From contig NC_041021.1 in assembly GCF_004193775.1 (NCBI RefSeq), positions 17,094,934 to 17,158,933 of the forward strand: a stretch of DNA of 64,000 nt. Reading direction: 5' to 3'. Position numbers and translations under genes: made by a program. This DNA is from Glycine soja (lineage: Eukaryota > Streptophyta > Magnoliopsida > Fabales > Fabaceae). Shown here in pieces: positions 1 to 11,047 of this stretch. Position 1 is the stretch's first letter. Every line of letters begins with the position of its first letter. The notes under the pieces are model-generated. The model was not told where the DNA came from. It searched no databases and saw nothing but the letters and a program-made list of their open reading frames with translations.

Positions 1-1
1 T

Positions 2-2746
2 CATATAGATGTCTTCCTCTAAATCCCCATGCAAGAATGCAGTTTTAACATCTAACTGCTCCAAGTGAAGATTCTCTGCAGCTACTATGCTCAGAATAAC
101 TCTGATGGTAGTCATCTTTACAACTGGAGAGAAGATCTCTGTGAAATCAATTCCTTGTTTCTGCTGAAACCCTTTCACCACAAGTCTCGCCTTGTATCTT
201 CTTCTACCGTCAGATTCTTCCTTTAGCCTATAGACCCACCTATTCTGTAATGCCTTCTTTCCTTCTGGCAATTTAGTTAAAGACCACGTCTTATTCTTCT
301 GAAGGGATGTCATCTCATCTTTCATCGCTAGCTCCCACTCAATAGTGTCATTCCCCTGTGTAGCCTCATTGAAGCATTCTGGCTCACCAGCATCAGTTAA
401 CAACAAATAATGCAATGAAAGGGAATACCTATCTGGTGGTACTGAAATTCTGCTAGATTTTCTTGGAGGAGTTGATGGTTTTGGTTCTGACTCAACCTCT
501 ATGCCTGTACTCTGGTTTCTGTTGGCTACATCACTTTCTGAGATTTCTTCAAGTGTTGTTTTCTCAGAAATTTCTGACAGTTTACCTGCACATGTAGATT
601 CTGCAGAAAATTTGTCCTTATAAAATAAGTTCTCATTAAAAGTAACATTTCTGCTTCTGATAACTTTCTTGGTTTGGTCATCCCAAAACCTGTAGCCATA
701 CATGTCAGATCCATAACCAATAAAATAACACTTCCTTGCCTTCGGATCCAATTTATCTCTACTATTAGAGTCTGTCAGTATATATGAAACACAACCAAAA
801 ATTCTCAAATGTGAAAGTTTTACCTCCTTTCCAGACCATACTTCTTCAGGCAACTGATAATTCAAAGGAACTGATGGTCCTCTATTGATGAGATATGCTG
901 CTGTGTTTATTGCTTCTGCCCAGAATGCTTTAGGCAAGCCAGATTGGATCCGCATACACCTTGCTCTCTCATTCAAGGTTCTATTCATCCTTTCTGCAAC
1001 ACCGTTTTGCTCAGGTGTTCCTGGTATTGTCTTGATCATTCTGATCCTATGTTCTGAACAGAAGTCTTTAAACTCCTGACTATCATACTCCCCACCATTG
1101 TCAGATTTCAGACTTTTAACCTTTAGACCTGTCTGATTTTCAACTTTTGTTTTCCACCTTTTAAACACAGAAAACACATCAGATTTATTTTTAAGAAAAT
1201 AAACCCATACCTTTCTAGTAGAGTCGTCGATAAAGGTGACATAATAGCGTGAGTTTCCAACAGATTTCACTGGGGCTGGCCCCCAAACATCTGTGTGCAC
1301 CAATTCTAGCTTTTCAGCTTTAAGAGTCTTCCCTGCCCTTGAGAAACTGACCTTTTTCTGCCTTCCAAGGATACAATGTTCACAAGCACCAACATCAACA
1401 TGCTTGAGGCTTGATAGCTTACCCTTTGCCGCCATAAGCTTCATTCCTTTTTCACTCATGTGTCCAAGTCTTTGATGCCACATGGTTGAATTATTGACAG
1501 CCTCAGTAACTGCTACCATATCCTCATCTGCAATCATGTAAAGAGATCCTCGCTTCTTTCCACGAGCCACAATGAGATTGCCTTTTGTTACCTTCCAAGC
1601 TCCATCTCCAAAAGTGGTGTGATGTCCCTCATCATCCAACTACCCTATAGATATTAAATTTCTCTTTAAGGCAGGAATATGTCTGACATTGTGCAATGTC
1701 CATAGGGATCCACTGGAGGTCTTGATGTTGATATCACCTCTTCCGACAATGTCAAGAGATTTTCCATCTGCAAGGTAAACTTTTCCAAATCTTCCAGAAA
1801 CATAGTTAGACAATAAATCTTTAGAGGGAGTAGTGTGGAACGACGCACCTGAGTCCATGATCCATGAATCAACAGGACTATCCAAACTGCAAATTAATGC
1901 ATCATCAAGTTCATCAGTTGCTGCATTTGCGGATTCATCATCATCGCGCTTCTTGTTTTTGTGCGACTTGTTCTTCTTTGGTGCCTTGCACTGATTGCTA
2001 AAGTGACCTCTCTTGTCACAATTCCAACAAGTAACGTCACTTTGAAATTTTCTCTGACCTTTCCCTCTTGACTTTGATCTGCCTCGACCATTCTGACCCT
2101 TCTAGGTAGTCCTTCCCCTGCCTTCAGTATTCAATGCTGAATTGGAAACATGACTGGAAGATTCTCCTGAATCTCTCTTGCGAACATCTTCGCTCAAGAT
2201 CAAGTCACGGATGTCACTAAGCTTTAATGTGTTCTCCCTTGTAGAACTACTAACTGCAGTAACAGTTGCAACCCAACTATTCGGTAGTGATGACAATAGA
2301 ATCAATGCCTTCACCTCATCCTCAAATTTAATCTGCACAGATTCCAATTGGGCAAGAATAGTATTAAACTCATTAATATGATCAGTTACAGAGATACCTT
2401 CTCCCATCTTGAGGTTGAACAACCGGCGCATCAAGTATACTTTGTTGGTTGCTGACGGCTTCTCGTACATATCTGATAATGCCTTCATTAAGCCTGCAGT
2501 AGTCTTCTCGTTCACGATGTTGAACGCGACGTTCTTGGCTAATGTCAATCTGATCACGCCAAGAGCCTGTCGATCTAGCAAGTTCCATTCTTCTTGCTTC
2601 ATGTCTTCTGGCTTAACCCCTGATAAGGGCTGATACAGCTTCTTCTGATATAGATAATCCTCTATCTGCATCTTCCAAAAGCTGAAATCTCTACCATTGA
2701 ACTTCTCGATCTTCACCTTCCCCTCTTCTAATACCATTGCTCCCAC
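2..2746 (-). pseudogene. copia Gag-Pol polyprotein (gag, PR, INT, start of RT) with two in-frame TAG codons
   Basis: This encodes the structural Gag and the Pol enzymes of a copia element. From the ATG at 2746 one frame stays open to position 2 apart from TAG at 2104-2102 and TAG at 1642-1640. Visible parts in order: copia-type Gag (2746-2105), a CCHC knuckle CWNCDKRGHFSNQC (2029-1988), the protease motif DSGAS near 1855, an integrase HHCC region near 1480-1370, then VHTDVWGP, SDNGGEY and PEQNGVAERMNR carrying the D, D and E of the integrase, and RT starting near 330. The second TAG falls where relatives have Gln (LISIG-Q-LDD), so a CAG to TAG change is likely. I see no frameshift, so the copy looks young. 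The upstream start fits Gag and lies just inside the PBS. RT is cut before its YVDD. Confidence 0.9.
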
Positions 2747-2816
2747 TGCCTCCTCTAAACTGAGAAGACTCCCACTAATTCCTTTAAACTAAGGAAATCC
2801 CATGGAGTAACCAAAA

Positions 2817-2829
2817 GCTCTTGATACCA
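2817..2829 (-). other. primer-binding site, initiator tRNA-Met type
   Basis: The minus strand reads TGGTATCAAGAGC three bases from the LTR end. This matches the 3' end of plant initiator methionine tRNA with one change from the common TGGTATCAGAGC. Confidence 0.85.
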
Positions 2830-2831
2830 GT

Positions 2832-3108
2832 TGTTAGTATAAAGCAATAAAAGAAGAGAAAGAAATAAAGGGAAGAAAGAAAAAGACACACAGTTTAACG
2901 TGGTTCAGCACACAATGTATGTGCCTACGTCCACGGCTACACTAGGAGAACTTTTTATTACTTACACATAAAAGCTTACAAGGTGTCTCTATATATAACA
3001 CTAGTGAGACACAAGTTTTTACAAACCAAGCGATGTGGGACTAAGCCCACACAAGTTTTACAGACCAAGCGATGTGGGACAAAGGAACTAAGACCATAAA
3101 CTCTAACA
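2832..3108 (-). repeat. copia 5' LTR
   Basis: The 277-bp LTR begins TGTTAGAG and ends ACTAACA when read on the minus strand, and the PBS follows at once. It holds a TATATATAG stretch near 2985-2995 that could serve as TATA box. Near 2900-2940 it has the 'cgtggttcagc...gcctacgtccacgg' type sequence that I recall from R/U5 of many plant copia LTRs. Confidence 0.85.
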
Positions 3109-3430
3109 ACATCTTGACCTTCAGCCTCTAGGCATTGGCGAGTATTCTCCCATGAATACTCAGCTTCCTCCACCAGAGTATATGTACCAAAAGCAACTTT
3201 TTTTCCCTCCGAACATGCCATCACTCGAAAAATTTCTCAATTTCCCTTATCCAATTCTGTGCACCATGAGGGTTGTATCCTCCATTGAAAGCAGGAGGAT
3301 TGTTTCATTAGAAGCAGTCCAACCCTTGGTACTTAGCAGCTCCAGCAGCTTCTCCCCTATTTGGATTCCCTATAGCTTGAGCTAAGGCTAGGAAAGCATC
3401 AGCTATCGCACGATCATTCCATCCAGCCAT
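3109..3430 (-). pseudogene. Ty3/gypsy gag remnant, interrupted by the copia LTR
   Basis: Read on the minus strand from ATG at 3430, the translation begins MAGWNDRAIADAFLALAQAI. Later come NPPAFNGGYNPHGAQNWIRE and, in another frame, KVAFGTYTLVEEAEYSWENT, which resemble the start of Retrotrans_gag in plant gypsy elements. At least two stops and a frame change break it. The copia LTR cuts the frame after the residues EGQDV, and the rest lies beyond the window start. It is probably a Tekay/Del- or Reina-like element; lineage is uncertain. Confidence 0.72.
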
Positions 3431-3909
3431 CACTCTCTATACACAATAGGAAGTGAGACATGGAAAGAATACACACAAGAAAAAGAACAGCACAAAAATC
3501 ACAACCATTTCAAGTCCCTACTTGGTTACTTTTGAGAGTTGATGCCTTCGAGAAAGTATTCCTCTAAGCTAGTACTCTCTTGAGACATTGACACTCACTT
3601 TCCATCATATGTACTTCCTGATCGCTTGCCATATCATCCCATTGCACTTCACAAATTATACAGATGGCCAGTCTGATAACTCATGACATGGCATTGAAAC
3701 TCATGGTATAACAGACATCGAGAGAACAAACATGTTATGACTACGATAATCAAATCTCTATAACTCATGGAAATACTACAAAGTGAGTAAGTTCCAATTG
3801 CAAACAACAAACATCAAGCATCAACAAGGCAACCACAAAATGCACAGAAAAACATAGTAGACTCACAACTCACTGGCCGAAAAGGTTCGACCGGCTTTGA
3901 TACCACTAA
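3431..3909 (-). other. gypsy leader with PBS
   Basis: This is the untranslated leader between the gypsy LTR end and the gag start. The PBS TGGTATCAAAGC lies at 3905-3894 on the minus strand, four bases from the LTR end. I see no coding sequence here. Confidence 0.7.
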
Positions 3910-4072
3910 TGTAATGACCCGCCTCATCGCTACGATATCACCACTCTAAACCATGAAAATTTCAATTTTTAAATGAAAACTCCGTTAATTTGCTTATGAA
4001 AAATGAAAGTAATTTTTTTCTCGATATACATTTACCAAACAACGCACCCTTACTTAAGTGAATAGTGAATAG

Positions 4073-4109
<37 letters not shown>

Positions 4110-4112
4110 TAG
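3910..4112 (-). repeat. gypsy LTR, 3' portion only
   Basis: The minus-strand LTR ends GGCGGGTCATTACA at 3910, beside the PBS. Only about 200 bp remain before the viral insertion at 4113. The segment ends in a (TA)n tract. I could not confirm where the rest of this LTR resumes; 14621-14982 is a candidate. Confidence 0.65.
4074..4104. repeat. (TA)n microsatellite at viral junction
   Basis: An uninterrupted run of TA dinucleotides ends eight bases before viral sequence begins. From recall, florendovirus-like EPRVs are often found in AT-dinucleotide repeats. Confidence 0.9.
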
Positions 4113-4380
4113 AGATCAGAGGAAGGATATCAACGGAGGGAGATCAAACGGACAAATAGGAAGTAAGAATGATGCAATATGAAGTATGAGGATTCAGATT
4201 ATGAACATAGTTATGAAGGGCACATCGGAGACCGGCTTACAAATCCCAGGTTTTCAAAAACGAAGAAGCCAAAGTGGCGGCAGAGCTGCACAGGATCGAT
4301 AGAGAGGAATAAGGGAGATGATAAAACTTGAAATTTATTAAAATTGAAAGAAGCTCTTACAAAGTTGTCCTAAGTAGAGC
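4113..4380 (-). repeat. EPRV terminal redundancy, left copy
   Basis: This 268-bp block is nearly identical to 13048-13315. The left edge stops exactly where the PBS would begin, so the integrated end matches the minus-strand discontinuity of caulimovirid DNA. Confidence 0.88.
4334..4339 (-). terminator. candidate viral poly(A) signal AATAAA
   Basis: AATAAA on the minus strand lies about 110 bases downstream of the TATA box at 4455-4446. In caulimoviruses a signal in this position lies within the terminally redundant part of the pregenomic RNA. This is inferred from position only. Confidence 0.5.
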
Positions 4381-4445
4381 TCCTCTCTTCTCAGACTCCT
4401 CAAAATGACTAAATGAAAGGGTGCCTCACAATATGGATGAGGACT

Positions 4446-4455
4446 CCTTATATAG
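4446..4455 (-). promoter_or_regulatory. candidate pregenomic RNA TATA box
   Basis: The minus strand reads CTATATAAGG followed by AGTCC, closely resembling the TATATAAGGA core of caulimovirus 35S-type promoters. It lies between ORF2 and the terminal repeat, the expected place. The right-hand repeat copy stops before this element, so the promoter is present only at the downstream end and points out of the provirus. Confidence 0.62.
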
Positions 4456-4613
4456 CCAAAATCATACATAAGACCGATAGTTTTGACTGGAACTATTTGA
4501 CTGTTTGTTACAAGATTAGTTTTGACCAATATATATTTGCTACAGGATAGGTGCTACTGTTTGGATCTTTTACAAATAAAATAAAAAATGGCTATGTGAC
4601 CGTAATTATAATT

Positions 4614-6029
4614 TTACTCTAAGCTAATACCAAAACAATCATCTTCGTTTTGGTAAAAGGGATCTTCTTCTTCTTCTTCTTCTTCTTATTGAGACGAGCT
4701 TGCTTCTTCCTTGTTTGATGAAGAACATTCTTCTTCTTCTTCTTGAAGAATCTGGAGTACTTCTTTCAAATTTTTAGCTAGACTTTCTTTAGACATGGAG
4801 CTAGCCAGGAAAGCAGCTAACTGAGATTTTTGGTTTAGAAATAATGAAGTCTCTAGATCTGTGGGCTTGAGGAATTCAGGATGGCCTTCAAACCATATTT
4901 TTACTTGATCTGGTGCTGCCTTGGAAGTGTCAAATTGTGTCCACCACTTAATAAAAGCATGTCACTGTAAAGGTGGAAATTGCTCGTTGCTTTCTGTTTT
5001 ACCATACATATATTGCCATGAAAAAAATCCATGACAATGCAAATGTGGAGAAATACATCAAATCCGCAGGGATTCTTGATTCCTGGGTATTAAACATCTT
5101 ATTGAACTGTTCAAATCCTTGTTCCACCTGATCAGGATAAATGGCCGAAGTTGGTCCGAAGAAATTCCGCCAATGGAGAAACCAATTTGGGAAGTCATAA
5201 GTTGTATTGATCTTGAAGTAAATTAACCATGAGTGTATGAATTTTTTATTCTAGTGCCAAAATACATTTTTACATGCATCAACATAGTCGCAATAGGTAT
5301 AGCCTGCTGGGTCAAATGGGGAAGAGAATGTTTTTTGTTGGTTAAGGTTTGATCCAAAATATCTGGGATGCAAGACTTTTAGGATTTGAATAGTCGAATG
5401 TGTATTCAGACTTGGATCATTATTATCTTTGAAATGTTTAATGGAAACTGAATTTGTATCCACTAAAATAAATTCATAAAATTTTATTGTTTTATTTATG
5501 GTTGTTGACCTGAAGTGAAATCCTGGTGGGAAAGCTTTTGTTGTAGCTTTGAAGGTATTCTTGTCCCAAAATTCCGGCTCCATCTACAAAATAGTAAAAA
5601 ATTTATTTTTGGAAATATAATTGTTAGTGAATTTTTTTGGGGGATTCTGTTGGGATAAAACTTGTTTTCCTTTTGGATTAATAACTGTTTTGGTTTGTTG
5701 GCTATTTGAATCTGCATTTGAAGTTCTGTTTCAGAATACTCATCAGATTCTGAGGCAATTTCTGCCAAAGTCTTTTTGGCTAAGATGGGGGTTTTGGTCA
5801 GACCCATTTCTTGGAGGGCCTACAGTGTTTCTACTGACAAAGCATAGTCAACCGATGTTTGTTTGGCGATTGTCGGTTTGGGGGTTTCCTGAGTGGATGA
5901 CTTAGGTTTGACTGAGATTATTTGGGTCGATGACCCTTCCTTTTTGATTTTTTGGGTAGAAGACCCAGCCTGGGTTGGTGACCCAGAAGAGTTTGTCTTT
6001 GTTTTGGTTGCTGGCTCTAGTAAAGCCAA
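4614..6029 (-). pseudogene. EPRV ORF2, function unknown
   Basis: The frame starts at 6029 with a Thr/Ser/Lys-rich segment holding several SSTQ motifs and breaks near 5810. It continues as a conserved block (5583-5251) with phrases such as MEPEFWDKNTFKA and FPPGFHFRSTTINKT, then with stops through HSWLIYFK and FPNWFLHWRNFFGP near 5230-5150. It ends in an acidic tail encoded by the GAA runs at 4665-4745. From recall this resembles the second ORF of florendoviruses, whose role I do not know. At least three stops or frame changes disable it. It lies just downstream of RNase H. Confidence 0.7.
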
Positions 6030-6081
6030 ATTGAGACTTTTGCTTGAAATTTAACCACCCCTCAGGGAGGTCCCTACTGCC

Positions 6082-6693
6082 TTAGGGGGCATTTCCACTT
6101 TTTTGTAAGAGTTCACGGGTAAGGTAGTCAGGCAGAGAGTTTGAGGTGCCTTTGATATATTCTATGTCAAAATCAAAGATACTTAAAATTGCTTGCCATC
6201 TTGCAAAAATTTGTTTTGAGGCAAGATTTTTAACATCTTTTTCATGAATATCTTTGGCTGACTTACAATCAACCCTGATAAAAAAATTTTGATATAATAA
6301 ATTAGATTGAAACTTGGAAATACACAAAACAATTGCTAAAACTTCGCTTTTAACAGTTGAGTATTTTAATTGTGTAGAATTCCAATGCTTTGATGTATAT
6401 GCAATGACGTGGTCTTGGTCATGGACTCTCTGTTTGAGGATACCACCATAACCTATGTCTAATGCATCGGTTTCAACAATTTTGAATGCCTGTGGAATGG
6501 GAAGATACATACAGTTTATGGATTGGACTTTAAGTTTGATATCTTTAACTGTTTTGGTATGGAGGTAAGACCAAGAAGGTGAATTTTTCTTTAGCCTATC
6601 ATGTAATGGTTTGATAATAATGTTGAGATATGGAACGAATTCACCCACATAATTCAGACAACCTAGAAATCTTTGTAACTGGGTTTTGTCCAA
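6082..6693 (-). pseudogene. EPRV polyprotein: end of RT and RNase H
   Basis: This 203-residue open frame starts in the RT thumb (LQRFLGCLNYVGEFVPYL) and runs through RNase H, which degrades the RNA strand of the RNA/DNA hybrid. The acidic positions are visible in ETDALDIGYGGIL, VKSEVLAIV and FIRVDCKSAKD; SLPDYLTREL near the end is also typical. It ends TRELLQKSGNAP, close to the usual polyprotein end, just before ORF2. Upstream the RT frame is broken near 6694-6830. Confidence 0.82.
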
Positions 6694-6821
6694 AATTTGG
6701 TCGCGGAATTTACTGGCAAACTCTATTGATCTATCTATTGCAATGATTGTTCCCTGATGTATATTATGACCAAGGAATCTAATCCTAGTTTGAAATAGGT
6801 TTATTTTTTATTTAAAGATCG

Positions 6822-7847
6822 CTAAACCATTTTGTTTAATAATATGAATGAAGGTCTGAAGATGTTTGAAATGTTGGTTGATATTTTGGGAAAGATTAAA
6901 ACATCATCTATGTAGACGATGACAAATTTCGAATAAGGATTGAAAATATCATTCATAATCTTTTGAAATTCTGAAGGGGCATTCTTCAGTCCGAATGGCA
7001 TTACATTCCATTCATATTGTCCTAAAGGTACAATGAATGTCGTTTTGTACCTATCTGATTCTTGGATTTGGATTTTCCAGAATCTAGATTTCATATCAAA
7101 TTTGGAAAATATTTTTGCAGAATTTAATCTGTTGAACAAATCTTTTTTGTTTGGAATAAGGTACCTAATCCATTGTAAGTCTTGGCTTAAAGGTTTGTAA
7201 TTTATGACTAGGTGAGGCGTACCCCACTCAAGTTCAGATTGTTTATTGACATAGAAAGACGCACAAGACCATGGGCTTTTGCTTTTTCTGATTAAGCCTT
7301 TATCAAGCAAATCTTTAATATCTCTTTGGCAATATTGAAGGAGTTGTTCATTCATTTGGATTGGCCTGGCTTTTGTGGGAATTTTTTTTTCCCTGAAGTC
7401 CTTTTCATAAGGAAAATCGACAATGTTTTTCTTTCTATCCCAAAATGCATGTGGCAAATCGGAACAGACAGTTGATTCAATATGTTTTAACAAAGATTGG
7501 ATTCTTTCTTTTATTTGGGGTTTTTCTAGTTGTATTTGGATGTTGTTAAAAGATACTTCCTCCTTTAAGAAGTTTATTTGGTTAATCTTATTTTCTATAA
7601 GATTTATGTTTCTAGAAATTGGTTTAGTAGAAAAATTAAATATGATTTTTCTTCCTAAATAGTTTGTAGTTAGTCCTTCTTTAAATATCTGGATGGGAAA
7701 CAGGGATCTAATGAAGGGAGCTCCTAAGATTACTTCGTTCTTAAGGTTTTTTACCAGAAGGAAGTTTGTATTAATCCTAAGACCTTGATTTTCAATGATT
7801 GCATTAGATAACTTGTAATTGATCTTTAATTTGGATCCACTTGCCAT
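6822..7847 (-). pseudogene. EPRV polyprotein: reverse transcriptase
   Basis: This is a 341-residue stretch of RT. Visible are FDMKSRFWKIQIQESDRYKT, VPLGQYEWNVMPFGLKNAPS and the catalytic YIDD in VIVYIDDVLIF near 6915. After this the reading changes (PKISTNIS...), showing a frameshift before the thumb. The N-terminal 100 residues bridge the protease to RT. The catalytic motif is intact but the frame around it is not. Confidence 0.87.
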
Positions 7848-8039
7848 TCATAGTTTCTCTAAAGTTTTTTCAAAGAATTTTGTGGGAAGTAATCCTTCTA
7901 AAATACAGTTTGAATCAGCCCCTGTGTCAAATAGGGCCATTGTATCTAAAACAAAATCATTAATAATAATTTTAATGTTTATGTAAAATTTTTGGATTTT
8001 AATCTTGTTGATTAATCCCATAAACATCTCATCTTCCAA
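7848..8039 (-). pseudogene. EPRV polyprotein: aspartic protease segment
   Basis: This 63-residue frame contains LDTMALFDTGADSNCI, the DTGA active-site motif of a retroviral-type aspartic protease that would cut the polyprotein. It is separated from the coat protein segment by a stop near 8050 and from RT by a stop at 7848. Confidence 0.82.
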
Positions 8040-8054
8040 ATTTTCAGTTTGGTT

Positions 8055-9848
8055 TCATTCACTGTCTTTGACACTTTCAGAATCACTATCTTCCTCAAGT
8101 TGAGAAAGGATGATTTGGTGAATTTCTTGTTGTTGACGAAGTTCTTTAACTTCTATTTTTAGATTATTAATTTCTGTTTGGAGATCTTGGATTGTTTTTG
8201 GTTTTGTTGAAGTATTTTCTAACCTTTTGAATATGTTACTAATGTCAAATTTATTATTTGTTATAAAATCTTTTTGTCTGGGTTTATTTTCTAGGGTTTT
8301 CTTTAATTTTTCCAGAAAAACTTTCTTTTCCTGGGGATCAGGTATAGAATTGATTGCCTCAAACAAGAGATCTTGTTCTCTCGTTAGAGTGTTAATTTTC
8401 CCGTCATCATCTGTTGATGACAGTTGGTCATCCTGTTGGATTATGTTGAGATTTTCATCAGAGAGCATGGAGGATGAAGTTTCTGTTTCTTCCTCCGAAG
8501 TTTCTATGAGCAAATTATTTATTTGTTCTTCAATAACTAGTTCTAGGTTAAGATTTCTTAGTTTCTTTTTTAACCTACAATATTTGCTAATGATACCTTG
8601 TTTTCCATAATTGTAGCACATTATTTTTTATTTTAATTTTTGTCGAGGGTTTTCTATTTCCTTACTTGTTGAAGGTTTGTGTGAGTATCTCCTTCTTGGA
8701 AATCTCTTTTTGTGGACTGGTTTATTCTCATGGATTTCTTTCCTAGAGGTTTGTTTTTTCTTTTGTTTTGGACAAGCTGGTAGACTAAATTGTTCACAGA
8801 AAGTCCCTCTTTGTTTGAGCCTTTTCTTTGGCTAATTGTCTTTGGATTTTGTCATCTTGACAAATTTTTAGGGCTACCTTTTGGACATAAGAAATTAATT
8901 GACCGTAACTTAAAATTTCATATGGAATGTCTCCATTAGCAGACTAGCTACGGATTTTATCTCTAACCTTATCTCCTAGTGATCTTGGAAGACCGGCTAG
9001 AAATTTTTCTTTCCAAAAAGGTTGTTGGCTGTCTTCTCTAGTGTAAACCCTCGTTAGGAAGGTATCTCAGTACCACCTAAAATCGGCTAAAGTTCTACAC
9101 TTAAGATTTGATAATAATTCTACAGACCTATCTTTCTAGAGAGATGGGTCTCCAATGAAATTTTAGGCTATTGTAAATATTAATGTATTAACAGCGTCAG
9201 GAATCTCTTTATTATCGTCATTAGTAATGACTTTTCCATTGAGATCCATCTTAATTGCGCTGTAAATTTTTTATTTTTCATCATTAGTGAGATAATTATC
9301 CCACCATCCTTTTAACTGTCTGGAAAATCCTGCCACTAAAGTATCAATAATGGTTACTTCCGAACAATCATGGGATGTTTGGTAGGCTGTAGCTACCATG
9401 GTCATATGTTGGAGTGTATTCATGATGTTATACTCTGTTTGTTCATCTATATTCCATTCATAGATGTTGTTTGCACTAAAACTCTTAAAATTGTTTTCAC
9501 CTCTTTCTTCTAATAGAAGGTCAGGGGCAGTTGGACGTTGATAGTATAACTTGGAGGGTGTTTTCCAGTGTCTGGAATTAATTGGATTTATATCTTTTTC
9601 TAATACGAAACCTACCTCAGTTGTGTTTTCTGAGTTTTGGTCGCTGTCTTCATTAATGACATTAATTAATTTTGAGGTACTTCTTGTTACAATTTTTTAT
9701 GTATTTTCGGAAGTTTTGGGAGTTTTTGGGATGACTCTAAGTAAACTATCAAGTTTATTTAATAATTCACTATTATTATCACCTACTCCTTTGATTAAGG
9801 ATTTGTTTTTTCTAAGTTCCCTAATTTTCCGTTTAGCTTTATCACTAA
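8055..9848 (-). pseudogene. EPRV polyprotein: coat protein with degenerate zinc knuckle
   Basis: From 9843 down the frame reads a lysine-rich segment, then RHWKTPSKLYYQRPTAPDLL, LKGWWDNYL and FLAGLPRSLGDKVRDKI, typical of caulimovirid coat proteins, with several stops. The C-terminal part (8621-8055) begins at a zinc knuckle whose second Cys is Tyr and whose His is Ile (CYNYGKQGIISKYC), followed by an acidic, Ser-rich tail and a possible coiled coil near 8170-8080. The N-terminal side is split from the upstream linker by the solo LTR at 9849. The inverted fragment at 13678 keeps the knuckle intact. Confidence 0.78.
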
Positions 9849-10936
9849 TGTAGATGCAATTGCCTTTGGTGTTTTGATGATGATCATGATGACATGATGA
9901 AATTGATGCAAATGAGCTTTTCAAGATTAAATTCAAGACAATACTTCAAGATTACAAGTCACAACATCAAGATGATCACTAGTAAATTAGGAAGGGAATT
10001 CCTAATTGAATTAGCAAAAGGTTTGGCCAAGTAATTTAAATTAAAAAGTGTTTTTCAAAGGTTGTACTCTCTGGTAATCGATTACCAGAGGATGTAATCG
10101 ATTACCAGTGGCCAAATATATTTTATAACAGCTATTGAAATTTGAATTCAAAATTTTAGACTGTGTAATCGATTACACAATTTTGGTAATCGATTACCAG
10201 CAGTTAATAAACGTTTTAATTCCAATTTTAAAAGTTGTAATCGATTACACAATTCCTGTAATCGATTACCAGACAGGATTTTCAGAAAAATAATTCTATG
10301 AGTCACAACTTTTCAAAGGCTTTATTCATGACCATCAATGGTCTATAAATATGTGACTTCAACACGAATTTGCTTAGAGTTTTTTAGAACAACAAGTGTT
10401 TATCCTCTCAAAGAGCAAAATCATTTTTATCCTCTTAAGAATTCCTTGGCCAATTCAATTGCAATTCGTTGAGGAATTATTTGAGTGCTCAATCTGTAAA
10501 ATCCATCTCTTTCTAGAGAGATTTATTCTTCTTCTTCTCCTCATTCTCTAAGGGATTAAGAGACCGTGAGTCTCTTGTTGTAAAGGAATTCTAAACACAA
10601 AGGAAGAATTGTCCTTGTGTGTTTAGAACTTGTAAAAGGAATTTACAAGATAGTGGAACTCTCAAGCAGGTTGCTTAGGGACTGGACGTAGGCACAAGGG
10701 TGTGGCCGAACCAGTATAAATCTGAGTTTGCACTTTCTCTTCCCTTAATCTCCTTTATTTATTATTGCTTTATTTTCATATTCAAATTGTTTTATTTGAA
10801 TCAATATTTAAGAAGATTGTCATTAAGGGAATTCATAACTTAAAAAAAGTGAAATAGATTTTTAATTGGGGAAGTAGTTTGGAATATCTTAATTCAACCC
10901 CCTCTTCTTAAGATATCTGAGGCCACTTGTCTAACA
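9849..10936 (+). repeat. solo LTR, SIRE-like copia, inside EPRV
   Basis: The 1088-bp LTR runs TGTAGATG...GTCTAACA and is flanked by the 5-bp duplication ACTAA (9844-9848 and 10937-10941). Removing it rejoins viral coding sequence. It contains three pairs of TAATCGATTA palindromes (10075-10268), a 'ggacgtaggcacaagggtgtggccgaaccagtataaa' segment near 10680-10720 that I recall from SIRE1 LTRs, and a CT-rich end. No internal sequence remains, so recombination between LTRs is likely. Confidence 0.88.
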
Positions 10937-11047
10937 ACTAATTTTGAAAGGTTTGAACAAAGGTTTTTCAATGGGAATACTTGATGAAGTTTCCTCAACT
11001 GATTTATGTTTGGGAACTACTTTAGTCTTGATGGACTCTCCTAAAAC

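Larger units (their letters stand above)
1..3108 (-). mobile_element. Ty1/copia LTR retrotransposon, 5' part, cut by window edge
   Basis: On the minus strand the element runs 5' LTR (3108-2832), PBS (2829-2817), then one long gag-PR-INT-RT frame that leaves the window at position 2. Domain order protease, integrase, reverse transcriptase is the Ty1/copia order. The LTR is short and has TGTTAG/CTAACA ends. It lies in the gag of an older gypsy element (3109-3430), so it is the younger insertion. The 3' half and the matching target-site duplication lie outside the window. Confidence 0.93.

Noticed and set aside
8227..8610. 127-residue plus-strand frame
   Set aside because: It is antisense to the viral coat protein tail and mirrors its acidic repeats.
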